A stretch of 64,000 nt of DNA from Ligula intestinalis (taxonomy: Eukaryota > Platyhelminthes > Cestoda > Diphyllobothriidea > Diphyllobothriidae), in NCBI GenBank assembly GCA_036362985.1, contig JAYGXS010000003.1, positions 42,699,320-42,763,319 on the forward strand. Direction: 5' to 3'. Shown piece by piece: positions 53,070-63,981 of this stretch (the first letter of the stretch is position 1; each line of letters opens with the position of its first letter). Made by a program: the position numbers and the translations under genes. Below the pieces are notes generated by a model. It was not told the DNA's origin and made no database searches. It worked only from the letters and a program-made list of their open reading frames with translations.

Positions 53070-55835
53070 CTACTGGCGTAGGCCGTAGACGCATGGGCCG
53101 GAAACTGACGACAGATCCTGCTTGACCGTTGCTGTCCAAGTTTTCAGCTGCCCGCCGCGACGTTTGCGCCAGGTGGGGGGAGGCGTCGCCACAAGCAGGT
53201 CACGAATCAGCTCACCATCATCACGCCGGGACGCATGCCCGAACCACCGAAGTCGTCTCTGAAGCAGGAGTGGAGGGAGAGCGTCCAGGTGACAGCGTCG
53301 GCGGAGATCGGAGCAGCGAATTCGGTCGACGCGTCGGTGACGAAGGATGCGGCGTAGGCAGTCATTGTCAAACACCTCAAGGCGCCTCATGTCCTCAACA
53401 CGCATAGGCCATGTCTCTCCGCCATAGAGCAGGATAGATCGAACCACTGCTTGGTAAACACGGGACTTTGTGCGTAGTGATATTTCCCTTCTATTCCATA
53501 GAGGAGCGCACAGTCGGTAGAAGGCAGATCGGGCACGGTTGACGCGTGATACAACCTCGTCGACACCTTGACCCGTTTCCGTGACCAAAGAGCCTAAGTA
53601 TCTAAACGAGTCGACCTTTTCGAGAGGAGCGCCGTCGAGAACAATAGGAGTGACAGATGTAGGGGGCACACAGGAGAGCATGACTTGGGTCTTAGTCGCG
53701 TTTAGGCGTAATCCGATGGATCGGGCACGCTCATTAACCTTGTCCAACGCCTGCTGAACTGCATTACAGTTGTCGCCAAAGAGGACGACGTCATCAGCAT
53801 ACGCCAAGTCAGTCACCCATTTCGAGCGATCAAACTGCACTCCCGGGAAGTCATCCAGTGTTTTGGTCATGATCCAGTCCACCGCATAGTTGAACAGGGT
53901 TGGTGAAAGGGCACAACTTTGGCGGACGCCCGTCCTGACGCTAAAGGCTTCCGTGTCACCGTGCTGCGTCCTCACCCGTGTGGAAGTGCCACGATAGTAT
54001 GCCTGCATGAGATTGAGAAGCTTAGGTGGTAGGCCGTCCGTCCTCATTATGTTCCACAGCGAACTGCGATCAACAGAGTCAAATGCGGCAGCAAAGTCGA
54101 TGAAGCATAGAACAGTGGGTTGTTGGTGACCCCATCTCAGTTCCAGTAAACGGCGGAGATTGAAGATCTGGTCGGTGCAGCCACGACCTGGTCGAAATCC
54201 ACTCTGGTTTGGGCGGGTGCGCTGGTCTCTCGCAGTTTGGAAACGTTTGAGAAGAAGAGACGTGAATGTTTTCGCCGCTACATCGATAAGGCTAATGCCT
54301 CTGTAATTTCTGCACGCTCGTCTGTCGCCTTTTTTAAACAAGGGGAGGATCACTGCTTTTCTCCAGTCAGAGGGCACAACTTCGCTGTCCCATATCTTGG
54401 CAAATATTTGTTGTAGCCAGGGCCCAATAACCTCGGGTGCACATTTAAAGAGCTCCGGCGGGAGGTCAACCTCACCAGGTGCCTTGTTGTTGCGTAGCCT
54501 CAAGAGAATGGAGACAACTTCCTCTACACTGGGTGGCTCTGTGTTGCATTCATACAGATGGTGGGGATCGTCCGCATTGGGCGACAGGTCAGACATCACA
54601 GGGGGATCATGGTTAAGGTGGTCACAGAAATGCTCGCGCCATCTCTCTAACCGGTCATCGATCTTAGTGATTACAGCACCGTTGCGATCCAGTAAAGTCT
54701 CGGTGGTGTTCCCCGAACCTCTGCTGGCCTGCTTTAAGAGTCGGTAGAGCTTGTGGGTGTCACCTCTGGTAGCTGCTCGCTCCGTTTCCGTGGCAAAGTC
54801 GCTCCAGTAGGCGTTCCTATCGGCTCGGATGGCCCTTGTCGTTTGGCGCCGCAGCTCTCTGTAAGTGGGGGAGCCAGTGAGTCTGGCTCGGCCGGCCTCC
54901 TCAGCTAACTCAAGCGTGGGTCTAGTGATCCAGTCGCGATGTCGCCGTCGGGTTTTGCCCAGATGGGTGTATGCCAGCTCTGACATCGCGGCCTTCAGGG
55001 ACTGCCACGCGGGCTCTGGGTCCGCTCGGGCGTCAGGGTACAGGCCGTCGAAACGGTTCTGGAGTGCTAAGTGGAAGGCGTCGCCAGCAGAGGACTTCAG
55101 CTTTGCAACATCGATCCGCTGTGGTCGGGAGGGTCTGTGAATAGCTCTCAAACGCAAGCGAAGGGTTGCCCGCTGTAGGACATGGTCCGATGCATGAGCG
55201 TTTCCTGTATCAGCACCGCGGTAGGCTCGACAATCCAAGACCGAGCTGGCCCAGCGTGCTCGGACAAGGATGTGATCTATTTGGGCCTGGGTATGCCCGT
55301 CATTTGAGTACCAAGTGACAAGGTGGTGGCGCGGATGATCAAAACGGGTGCTGGACAGAACGAGGCGGTTAGACGATGCGAAGTTGACAAGGCGCTCACC
55401 GTTGGCACACTGCGCTCCGACAGCAAATTTGCCTAGCACATGACGGGTTCCAGCGTCACACACACCTGGTCGGGCGTTCCAGTCACCGGCAATGACGAGT
55501 AGATCGCTTCTTGCGATGCGGTCAACTGCTCGCTGGAGGTCACCGTAGAAGTCATCTTTTATGATGTCATCAGCAGCCAGAGTAGGCGCATATACCGAGA
55601 TGATGGAAACGTTGACTGGGGCACTTTTCAAACGGACCCAAGCGATCCGCGGTGAGACAGCCTCCAACTCTAGCAGACTCGAGTGAAATTCATCGGCCAA
55701 AGCTATAGCGACACCATACAGTCCAGAGTTGTCGGACACATCACTGTGGTAGAGATGGTACGCAGAGTCAGTTCTTGGTACTTGCAGCAGTTTGTGGCCA
55801 GTGCCAGGTAGGCGGACCTCAGAGAGACAAGCCAC
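53070..55835 (-). CDS. RTE endonuclease-reverse transcriptase (ORF2), main frame
   Basis: The open frame is 921 codons. The endonuclease starts at ACLSEVRLPGTG, with AGDWNARPG near residue 117 and ASDHVLQRATLRLRL near 215. The RT has APGEVDLPPELFK, NYRGISLIDVAAKTF, PNQSGFRPGRGCTDQIF, motif A CFIDFAAAFDSVDR, motif B GVRQSCALSPTLFN (usually GVRQGC), motif C LAYADDVVLFGD near residue 678, and SFRYLGSLVTETG. The C-terminus has RRLRWFGHASRRDD. It nicks target DNA and primes reverse transcription of its RNA. The apparent start is a GTG inside the domain; the real N-terminus continues in the frame at 55849-56064, one base out of register. Catalytic residues are present; only motif B is unusual. Confidence 0.9.
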   Translation of the reverse strand: MACLSEVRLPGTGHKLLQVPRTDSAYHLYHSDVSDNSGLYGVAIALADEFHSSLLELEAVSPRIAWVRLKSAPVNVSIISVYAPTLAADDIIKDDFYGDLQRAVDRIARSDLLVIAGDWNARPGVCDAGTRHVLGKFAVGAQCANGERLVNFASSNRLVLSSTRFDHPRHHLVTWYSNDGHTQAQIDHILVRARWASSVLDCRAYRGADTGNAHASDHVLQRATLRLRLRAIHRPSRPQRIDVAKLKSSAGDAFHLALQNRFDGLYPDARADPEPAWQSLKAAMSELAYTHLGKTRRRHRDWITRPTLELAEEAGRARLTGSPTYRELRRQTTRAIRADRNAYWSDFATETERAATRGDTHKLYRLLKQASRGSGNTTETLLDRNGAVITKIDDRLERWREHFCDHLNHDPPVMSDLSPNADDPHHLYECNTEPPSVEEVVSILLRLRNNKAPGEVDLPPELFKCAPEVIGPWLQQIFAKIWDSEVVPSDWRKAVILPLFKKGDRRACRNYRGISLIDVAAKTFTSLLLKRFQTARDQRTRPNQSGFRPGRGCTDQIFNLRRLLELRWGHQQPTVLCFIDFAAAFDSVDRSSLWNIMRTDGLPPKLLNLMQAYYRGTSTRVRTQHGDTEAFSVRTGVRQSCALSPTLFNYAVDWIMTKTLDDFPGVQFDRSKWVTDLAYADDVVLFGDNCNAVQQALDKVNERARSIGLRLNATKTQVMLSCVPPTSVTPIVLDGAPLEKVDSFRYLGSLVTETGQGVDEVVSRVNRARSAFYRLCAPLWNRREISLRTKSRVYQAVVRSILLYGGETWPMRVEDMRRLEVFDNDCLRRILRHRRVDRIRCSDLRRRCHLDALPPLLLQRRLRWFGHASRRDDGELIRDLLVATPPPTWRKRRGGQLKTWTATVKQDLSSVSGPCVYGLRQ

Positions 55836-55848
55836 ACCAACACGGTAT

Positions 55849-56064
55849 TCAGAAAGATTTGGCTGTTAACAGTTGGGCGCCGTCATCCCTCAAAGTTTGA
55901 ACATTCCAGCCTGCAATTCGCAATCCGGCATCAGCTCGCAGATTTAACACCCGTCCCGCGATGCCAAGAGGATGGGGCGCGTCGGTTCCCGCGGACGCCG
56001 TAGCAGAGATCGTATGTTGCGTATAGTTGTGATTCATGAAAGTGTAGAAAGTCAAGAAAGTCAA
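55849..56064 (-). pseudogene. N-terminal part of the RTE ORF, separated by a frameshift
   Basis: The frame contains LRIAGWNVQTLRDDGAQLLT, the first endonuclease motif (GWNV.TL) of RTE proteins, and then stops at TGA 55849-55851. The following residues of the domain are in the frame of the main ORF. The break is in or near ctttctg (55856-55862), where a one-base length difference would explain it. An ATG at 56064 may be the original start. Confidence 0.75.
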
Positions 56065-56214
56065 TTCCGTGTTTCGTGGAGAAAAGGGGATTGGCGCTAG
56101 GTCCCCGGTCTTGCTCCCCTACCAGAGCCCCGTTAGCCAAGCAAAAGCAAGTTTCCGGCGCGCACCAGCTTGGAGGTGGGGTTGGATTTTTACGCACCAG
56201 TAAACGCACTAGTA

Positions 56215-57370
56215 AACCATAACCACGGTCGACTCGTTAAACTTTCGCGAAAGTATTCCCTTAGTGGTGGTTAGACATCTTGTAACACTCCTTTCAAATT
56301 ACGCACTGTTTCGTAAATTAAAATGGCGTAACCAGACAACCTTATTCCTATCTACGATGTCCCTAATTTTTACCTCAACATTTTCCCGCACACACAACTC
56401 CCCCTATTTCGACGATTCTCGTATACCACTAACCACAGGTTGTTTATTTTGGCTAGGCAGCTTTTTCAGCCCCACCATTATACTCGTTACAATAAAAAGA
56501 GCACAAATCGAAAACATTATGCAGCATATGGCACATTCAACTCAAGTATGGCGACTAACGCGAGAAGTGCAATAGGACATACCTAGAGCGAACATTAGCA
56601 GCTATTGCGGGGGTGCTGTGTAATAGAATTACTGACCGTGCTATCAACGCTCTGGTAACAGCCAACAACACCCAGTTCCAACCTGGTGAAAAGAGTCTGA
56701 CACAGACTTCCATCGGACATCATTTTATAGGGTACACTTAATAACCACTGACGCAAAACGTTGCGGGAGTGTTACCACTTATACTCTGACATTCACTTCT
56801 ATTTGACAGGTTCTAAGACTGGTCAGTGGTAGGGGTAGCTCTGTCCTCAATTTTTATACATACTGCCTAGACTGAACTTTATAAGCAGTTTTCGGTCATT
56901 CAGTCGTAACAACAAAGAAAAAACTTGGCCAATGACAAGGTCGCAGAGCAGGCAAAGAATGCAAGTGCACCGCTTTAACCCTTTATGGTCACCGCACAGA
57001 ATCAACAGTATCACGGAAAGTGTGATTCCTCAAACCCCAGACAGAATATAGTAAAAGTAAGTCCGAGCCATAAGCCAGTTTTTCACAAAAAAACATTATT
57101 GGCTGAGGGTCATGTCAAGGATATACAGTGCGTGTAGAGTTAAAAGACAAACAGCAGACCACAAGGAGAAAAATCGGAGGTACAAAGCCAAAAGCAATAA
57201 GGCTAAAGTGAGAGCGTGATCGTAAAGTGAATTAGACTGGCTTTCAAAAGACAGCAACAGATACTGAACAAACAGCAGATGAAGAAGAAATACGAACAGT
57301 ATGGAACGTATGCAATGTGCAACAGCACATGAAAGACCTAGACGACAAGTGACAGAACAGACTATAGTGA
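56215..57370. other. Intergenic, nothing recognised
   Basis: AT-rich. The plus-strand frame 56264-56575 (103 codons) and minus-strand frame 57096-57491 are hydrophobic by composition and have no motif. Confidence 0.35.
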
Positions 57371-57378
57371 TAAAAGTG

Positions 57379-57825
57379 CTAGGACGAAGCACTTGTGATA
57401 GAAACGGCGGAGGAATCAACAATAGGGCTGACAACATGCAGGAACCAATTGGCAAGAGCCCGCCGCAAAGATACGTGGTCTGCCACCGCAATCAGACGAG
57501 CCACGTTCTCGGTGAAGACGGCATGCAGAGAGGACACCGCTACCGGGCCATTAGCGGGATCGGTGTAAGCCAGGAAGCTGTCCGACATTGCGGCCAACAG
57601 CTGAGCAGCACAATAACGACGTGCCTCTGCGTCCTGCATGCCCTGATCGTCTGGACGGAGGGTGCTAGTGGAGGCATCAGAGGTGCGGCGGCAAGGTGGG
57701 TTTCTGACTTTGCGAGCGACAGTCACTTGGCCACCTTTAAAGTGGAAGAGGTCGCGCATGGAATCGAGTTTCTGAGAGAAACGCTGGTTTGGCTTACCGG
57801 CTGGCTCACTCTCCGAGTTGGGAAC
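57379..57825 (-). CDS. Candidate host-gene exon, unidentified protein
   Basis: A minus-strand frame follows a good acceptor (tctatttccctcctgtag, exon base 57825) and stays open 149 codons to TAG at 57379-57381. The first third is basic and polar (MRDLFHFKGGQVTVARKVRN). The rest is helical and alanine-rich (ARRYCAAQLLAAMSDSFLAY and VARLIAVADHVSLRRALANW). A plus-strand frame covers the same bases (57301-57858) but looks less protein-like. No clear donor was found, so this may be a last exon. It could belong to the same minus-strand gene type as at 12873-20470, but nothing links them directly. Confidence 0.5.
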   Translation of the reverse strand, partial: VPNSESEPAGKPNQRFSQKLDSMRDLFHFKGGQVTVARKVRNPPCRRTSDASTSTLRPDDQGMQDAEARRYCAAQLLAAMSDSFLAYTDPANGPVAVSSLHAVFTENVARLIAVADHVSLRRALANWFLHVVSPIVDSSAVSITSASS

Positions 57826-57859
57826 CTACAGGAGGGAAATAGACAAAAAGGAAGGTAGA

Positions 57860-58120
57860 GCGCATGCATCGGTTTATTTTTAGACAACTCACTTCGGCAT
57901 AGTAAGAGCGCCTATTACTTCAGTGAGGCTGTAGCCAATGGCTGCTAAGGGTATAATTAAATGGGATCAATATGAAATTCTGTTCAAGAAAAGAAAGTTT
58001 TGTCAATCATGTCGTTACATTGTATTTCGGGTTTGCTGAACGCCCCCCTATCAAGTCATATTTTCAATAAAAGCCATATCCTCGAAGTAAATAATTATCA
58101 AAGAACGACTTCAGCAATAT
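57860..58120. other. Intergenic, nothing recognised
   Basis: Short stretch without motif between the exon candidate and the LTR element. Confidence 0.3.
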
Positions 58121-58123
58121 TTG

Positions 58124-58454
58124 TTGTAACGGTGACTTCAGTAGTGCCACCATGTAATTACGCCCTTTGGAATCCCCCAGGAAGAACACAATAAGAAGGA
58201 AGTGACTTTGGAATCCACCCGGAGAAGGGTTTATTGTTTACAAAATCCGGAGTTGCTTTCTTGGGCAGTTGTTGCCACTCGCTGATCTCCAACGCGCTGA
58301 TGTTCCCGCTCTCAGGCTCGGCCGGCAATCAGGAGTGGACTGATGGTGTCCTCGCAGTCCGTGTGCACTCACTGTCCTAAAGGTGACGGGGGCTTATAAG
58401 TGATTGTCAAGCGCGTTCGCTTTTGGCATCATTGGGCGTGTTGGGATAAGGTCA
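58124..58454 (-). repeat. 3' LTR of the second short LTR element
   Basis: 331 bases; about 30 longer than its partner owing to small indels near 58190-58340. Confidence 0.6.
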
Positions 58455-59046
58455 CGCAACTAGTTGGCCCTTAAGAAACTGCAACTGTTTGGGCAGGCGC
58501 CTTGACGCGCATGCGTGTGTCCGGTTTAAGGTGATTGCGTGTGGACAATCATGGCGTAGGTGAAACCACCGCGAAGGCACATGCCCTCGAAAACAGTCCT
58601 CGGTTGACAAAAGCATCATTGTGGCAGTTGGTGGCAGCCACGATGCCTCAGGAGAGGCTGCAAGGTTGCTAGCGTGTGGTCAGGCTACACTTTCATTCTT
58701 GGACTTGGGTAGCGTGTTCTTTTGATTTGAATACTCGTGAGCCGCAGAAATCCTTCAGTACCATTGACAGCCATTTTGCATGATGCGATCATCGAAGGCC
58801 TGTTGTTGCTGCATGAAAGTCAGCACTTGTTCAGCGATGATAGACATGGTGAGTTGCCCGACGCCAAGTTATAGGGGTGACAACTGGCAGTGTCGCCAAA
58901 GATGTGAAGACTCCAAAGCTGTGTGATGGCTGCTGTGATCACAACACTTTGTTGAACAGCAATTGTTCCGCGAAAATACACATGGTGGAATGTACATCAC
59001 CCATGCGTGTAACGTCCGAGGTACAATCTCGCTTGCGTCGCCAGTG

Positions 59047-59344
59047 TTATAACTGTAACTTCTGTGGTCTCACCGTCTAATTACGCCCGTTGGATTCCAC
59101 AAGCAAGAACAAAACAAGAAGGGCGTAACTTTGGAACTGTGTAAAAAACCCAGATTTGCTTTCTCGGGTGGTATTTGCCGCTGGATAATCTCCAGCGCGC
59201 TGATTTCTCCGCTTCGGGGCTCGCCTAGGCTGGCGGTGACCTCGCAGTCCGTGTGCACTCACTATCTAAGAGGTGACAGTGGCTTATAGGTTATTGTCAA
59301 GCATGTTCGCTTGTGGCATCATTGGGCGTGTTGGGATAGGGTCA
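59047..59344 (-). repeat. 5' LTR of the second short LTR element
   Basis: 298 bases, followed on the minus strand by the primer-site-like sequence. Confidence 0.6.
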
Positions 59345-60156
59345 GTTGCACAAATGGAAAGGTAGACGAACGCCTTTGAAGCCCGTATTGCTTACAATAG
59401 CATGAAAACAGAAAACTGCTGATACATAAACAGCATTTATCGAGAAAATTCCGCAAAATACTAAAATATACGGAGCAGTACCTTGTCAGAATTGGGCATC
59501 AACACAAATCGATTGCAATTTTGACAATGTTCCAAGCACAGGTTTCCGAAAATATTGAAACCAGCCTTTTCGTTAGGTTGGTATTCTGCTTCTCCGATAT
59601 TCTTGTTTTTACGAGAAAACTAAGCAGTATTATAAAAGCCTTGAAATTCGTATCGAGGCTCAACTAATGGGAAACTTCAGAGTTGTCACATAATAGGTCG
59701 CTAGTTTGTTATGGACTGCTGCCCTTGTCGCGCGCACAAAATGTGTACTGCAGTTGGCTAATCCATGAATCAGACCTAGACAATCCGACTGGTCAAGTCC
59801 GACCTATGATTCGCACTGAGGTAAAAAGTGGCTGCTATTTTGAGCTGACATTGGTGCATTGAAAAACTACATTGCGGCCTAACGAATGCAACCCGACTGT
59901 GCACAAGATTTCATCTACAGTCAGGCGCAGTCTCAAACAAGGCTGTGAAGTTCTGCTGTACTCAGTAGACCTTTCAACATACGCAATGTCCGTTTTTCGG
60001 TGCGTTTCTTCCGAAAAAATAAGGCATTGGAACAGTTAACTTCCAAAAGTAAAGAACTTAGGAAAAGGAGAAATGTCTCCGGTCTAAAAATACTACTAAA
60101 GTTAACGAAGCACTGTTAAATTAAATTTAATTTTTATGACCTATCTTTGAAAAAAC

Positions 60157-60230
60157 TCGGTCGCTTCGATCGGACTCGAACCAACGACAGTAAGGTCAAG
60201 ACAGGAGTACAGCTAACCCACTACCGGACA
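60157..60230 (-). repeat. tRNA-like segment (SINE-type)
   Basis: On the minus strand the A-box region ccggtagtgggttagctgt and B box gttggttcgagtccgatc are spaced as in a tRNA with a long variable region. The anticodon arm is not convincing. It is probably a SINE head. Confidence 0.5.
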
Positions 60231-60414
60231 TAGTCGTGTCAGAAAGCCTACAGTTTAGTCAAAATTGGATAAAATTACATATTCAATCAACAGCTACGCA
60301 CAGGATCAACCAACTGTAGTACAGTAAGGAGAATGCTCAAGCAGTAGGACGCGTAGCTAACCATACGCAAATGTAATGAACGGCACGATTCTTGTTCGGG
60401 ACCTCATATCTCAG

Positions 60415-60480
60415 GTTATGTCTGCCGTACCCAGGCCCTACCCTCGCTGTCGTCGGTTCGAGTCCCACTGGGACAACCGA
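60415..60480 (+). repeat. tRNA-like segment (SINE-type)
   Basis: The B box tcggttcgagtcccactggg is clear; the A box is weak (tatgtctgccgtacccagg). The minus strand reads VPVGLEPTTARVG, a text often produced by tRNA-derived SINEs and mistaken for protein. Confidence 0.45.
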
Positions 60481-61542
60481 ACTTTTCACAACCGGGTTTC
60501 TATTCCAATCCGACGAAATACTCATTAATATTTGTTTCGTTACCCATATAGCACTTCAAGGTTCCTTTAATATCAGATGATCTACCACTGGTTTTTAGCA
60601 GAATCAAAAGTGGCATGTCAACTCCGGTTTTGTAAGACGAAAAAACAAGGGGAGGCGGGAGAAACAAAATAATACACAGGAACCTCAAATGATCCACCCG
60701 AACTGTTGATCACAGCGGAGTTGCCATTAGACGGACAAGTGGAGCTCGTTGCGGAAGTTGAGTAAGTGCGACGAAATGAAGATTTGAGAATCTATAGGAA
60801 AATAAGCAAAATCAGAAGATAGATCCATTTGGTATCAGAGTTAGAGTCACCAACTTGAAAATCTACGAAGACAACTTGATTTTCCGAAGGCTGTCTTTCT
60901 TCCCTTACATATCGGCATGCAAACTACTGGTAGTCAATATATACCATCATTCACGTGTTTGTGGGCAGATGCGAACGCGGCATGACGGTGAGATACGCAG
61001 TGGGCGAACATAAACAAGGGGAAATGCAAACGCGAGCAATGGCCGTTGTCATTTCGACGCCGTCGCCGCCGTGACGAGACGAGGGAGAAAAGCCTACGCC
61101 ACCATGACAAATGGTCGAATCCGGGGTGCAGGGTGGACGGACGATCTTAAAGTAATCAAAGTGTCTAATTAAAAAACCAAAAGATACCAGGAACCTCAGT
61201 GCGTAAGCTACCCCCGACGATGAACGCTTGATTCCAAAACGTCAGGACAATAAATCCATGGTTCCCGTGATCGTCGAGCTGATGACATCAATCCGTTGTC
61301 AAAGAAAAATGCAAATAAGTGAGAAAACATCACGCTAGATCGTTTGGCAAGACTTGACGAAAAGGCAATTGGTGTCTGAGAAAGAAAGTCGTGTTGTTTG
61401 TGAGCGAGGCGGGACAATTACAGTCCCAGCACAGGTAAACATTACAGACAAAGACAAGGGATACTGGAATGGCCATTTCTGTAAGCCAACTTCTCTGAGG
61501 CGATTTGAGACAATCAAAATTCAGGTTTTGGAGCAAAAAATG

Positions 61543-62193
61543 AAGCAGGAGTGGAGGGAGAGCGTCCAGGTGACAGCGTCGGCGGAGATCGGAGCAGCGA
61601 ATTCGGTCGACGCGTCGGTGACGAAGGATGCGGCGTAGGCAGTCATTGTCAAACACCTCAAGGCGCCTCATGTCCTCAACACGCATAGGCCATGTCTCTC
61701 CGCCATAGAGCAGGATAGATCGAACCACTGCTTGGTAAACACGGGACTTTGTGCGTAGTGATATTTCCCTTCTATTCCATAGAGGAGCGCACAGTCGGTA
61801 GAAGGCAGATCGGGCACGGTTGACGCGTGATACAACCTCGTCGACACCTTGACCCGTTTCCGTGACCAAAGAGCCTAAGTATCTAAACGAGTCGACCTTT
61901 TCGAGAGGAGCGCCGTCGAGAACAATAGGAGTGACAGATGTAGGGGGCACACAGGAGAGCATGACTTGGGTCTTAGTCGCGTTTAGGCGGAATCCGATGG
62001 ATCGGGCACGCTCATTAACCTTGTCCAACGCCTGCTGAACTGCATTACAGTTGTCGCCAAAGAGGACGACGTCATCAGCATACGCCAAGTCAGTCACCCA
62101 TTTTGAGCGATCAAACTGCACTCCCGGGAAGTCATCCAGTGCTTTGGTCATGATCCAGTCCACCGCATAGTTGAACAGGGTTGGTGAAAGGGC
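61543..62193 (-). pseudogene. RTE ORF, 3' portion after the nonsense codon
   Basis: In the same frame after the stop come ALSPTLFN, the catalytic LAYADDVVLFGD, SFRYLGSLVTETG and RRLEVFDNDCLRR. Similarity stops at LDALPPLLL (61543). The remaining residues of the open frame down to 61330 are unrelated flanking sequence. Confidence 0.8.
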
Positions 62194-63981
62194 TCAACCT
62201 TGGCGGACGCCCGTCCTGACGCTAAAGGCTTCCGTGTCACCGTTCTGCGTCCTCACCCGTGTGGAAGTGCCACGATAGTATGCCTGCATGAGATTGAGAA
62301 GCTTAGGTGGTAGGCCGTCCGTCCTCATTATGTTCCACAGCGAACTGCGATCAACAGAGTCAAATGCGGCAGCAAAGTCGATGAAGCATAGAACAGTGGG
62401 TTGTTGGTGACCCCATCTCAGTTCCAGTACACGGCGGAGATTGAAGATCTGGTCGGTGCAGCAACGACCTGGTCGAAATCCACTCTGGTTTGGGCGGGTG
62501 CGCTGGTCTCTCGCAGTTTGGAAACGTTTGAGAAGAAGAGACGTGAATGTTTTCGCCGCTACATCGATAAGGCTAACGCCTCTGTAATTTCTGCACGCTC
62601 GTCTGTCGCCTTTTTTAAACAAGGGGAGGATCACTGCTTTTCTCCAGTCAGAGGGCACAACTTCGCTGTCCCATATCTTGGCAAATATTTGTTGTAGCCA
62701 GGGCCCAATAACCTCGGGTGCACATTTAAAGAGCTCCGGCGGGAGGTCATCCTCACCAGGTGCCTTGTTGTTGCGTAGCCTCAAGAGAATGGAGACAACT
62801 TCCTCTACACTGGGTGGCTCTGTGTTGCACTCATACAGATGGTGGGGATCGTCCGCATCGGGCGACAGGTCAGACATCACAGGGGGATCATGGTTAAGGT
62901 GGTCACAGAAATGCTCGCGCCATCTCTCTAACCGGTCATCGATCTTAGTGATTACAGCACCGTTGCGATCCAGTAAAGTCTCGGTGGTGTTCCCCGAACC
63001 TCTGCTGGCCTGCTTTAAGAGTCGGTAGAGCTTGTGGGTGTCACCTCTGGCAGCTGATCGCTCCGTTTCCGTGGCAAAGTCGCTCCAGTAGGCGTTCCTA
63101 TCGGCTAGGATGGCCCTTGTCGTTTGGCGCCGCAGCTCTCTGTAAGTGGGGGAGCCAGTGAGTCTGGCTCGGCCGGCCTCCTCAGCTAACTCAAGCGTGG
63201 GTCTAGTAATCCAGTCGCGATGTCGCCGTCGGGTTTTGCCCAGATGGGTGTATGCCAGCTCTGACATCGCGGCCTTCAGGGACTGCCGCGCGGGCTCTGG
63301 GTCCGCTCGGGCGTCAGGGTACAGGCCGTCGAAACGGTTCTGGAGTGCTAAGTGGAAGGCATCGCCAGCAGAGGACTTCAGCTTTGCAACATCGATCCGC
63401 TGTGGTCGGGAGGGTCTGTAAATAGCTCTCAAACGCAAGCGAAGGGTTGCCCGCTGTAGGACATGGTCCGATGCATGAGCGTTTCCTGTATCAGCACCGC
63501 GGTAGGCTCGACAATCCAAGACCGAGCTGGCCCAGCGTGCTCGGAAAAGGATGTGATCTATTTGGGCCTGGGTATGCCCGTCATTTGAGTACCAAGTGAC
63601 AAGGTGGTGGCGCGGATGATCAAAACGGGTGCTTGACACAACGAGGCGGTTAGACGATGCGAAGTTGACAAGGCGCTCACCGTTGGCACACTGCGCTCCG
63701 ACAGCAAATTTGCCTAGCACATGACGGGTTCCAGCGTCACACACACCTGGTCGGGCGTTCCAGTCACCGGCAATTACGAGTAGATCGCTTCTTGCGATGC
63801 GGTCAACTGTTGGCTGGAGGTCACCGTAGAAGTAATCTTTTATGCTGTCATCAGCAGCCAGAGTAGGTGCATATACCGAGATGATGGAAACGTTGACTGG
63901 GGCACTTTTCAAACGGACCCAAGCGATCCGCGGTGAGACAGCCTCCCACTCTAGCAGACTCGAGTGAAATTCATCGGCCAA
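62194..63981 (-). pseudogene. RTE ORF, 5' portion: endonuclease and RT to motif B
   Basis: The open frame continues past the window edge. It contains AGDWNARPG, ASDHVLQRATLRL, APGEDDLPPELFK, NYRGVSLIDVAAKTF, FRPGRCCTDQIF and CFIDFAAAFDSVDR. It ends at a TGA in motif B (GVRQG then stop, 62194-62196), where the related copy has a cysteine codon. APGEDD is the expected residue order; copy 1 has APGEVD. Confidence 0.85.

Larger units (their letters stand above)
52925..56210 (-). mobile_element. RTE-type LINE, nearly complete copy 1
   Basis: The element runs on the minus strand from about 56210 to a 3' tail of acaagtacaagtaaaagtaag (near 52950-52925). It comprises a short 5' part, one large ORF and a 3' UTR of only about 130 bases, a usual size for RTE. 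The tail of short related repeats is also found at the end of the copy at 41999-44355. No target duplication was identified. The copy at 61543-64000 is a second member of the same subfamily. Confidence 0.85.
58124..59344 (-). mobile_element. Second short non-autonomous LTR element
   Basis: Direct repeats 58124-58454 and 59047-59344 share long words (cctcgcagtccgtgtgcactcact, ggcatcattgggcgtgttgggata). On the minus strand both begin tgacc(c/t)tatcccaacacg. After the right-hand copy, the minus strand continues actggcgacgcaagcgagat (from about 59045 down), resembling the tRNA-Trp-type primer sites elsewhere in the window. The interior of 592 bases has no gag or pol motif. No polypurine tract or exact target duplication was found. 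The LTRs are more diverged from each other than those at 6968-8523, so this copy is older. Confidence 0.6.
59345..61540. other. Intergenic, only tRNA-like segments
   Basis: AT-rich sequence without long frames. Two tRNA-like segments lie at 60157-60230 and 60415-60480. A CG-rich gccgtcgccgccgtgac stretch lies near 61057-61073. Confidence 0.4.

Noticed and set aside
54397..55140. Long plus-strand frames within the RTE element (also 62678-63421)
   Set aside because: They are antisense shadows of the RTE ORF and are duplicated only because the element is.
18644..60480. Functional tRNA genes at the tRNA-like segments
   Set aside because: A and B boxes are present but acceptor and anticodon stems do not pair well by eye; SINE heads are more likely.
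60337..60525. Minus-strand frame with VGLEPTTARVG
   Set aside because: It is the translation of a tRNA-derived B-box region, a well-known false protein.
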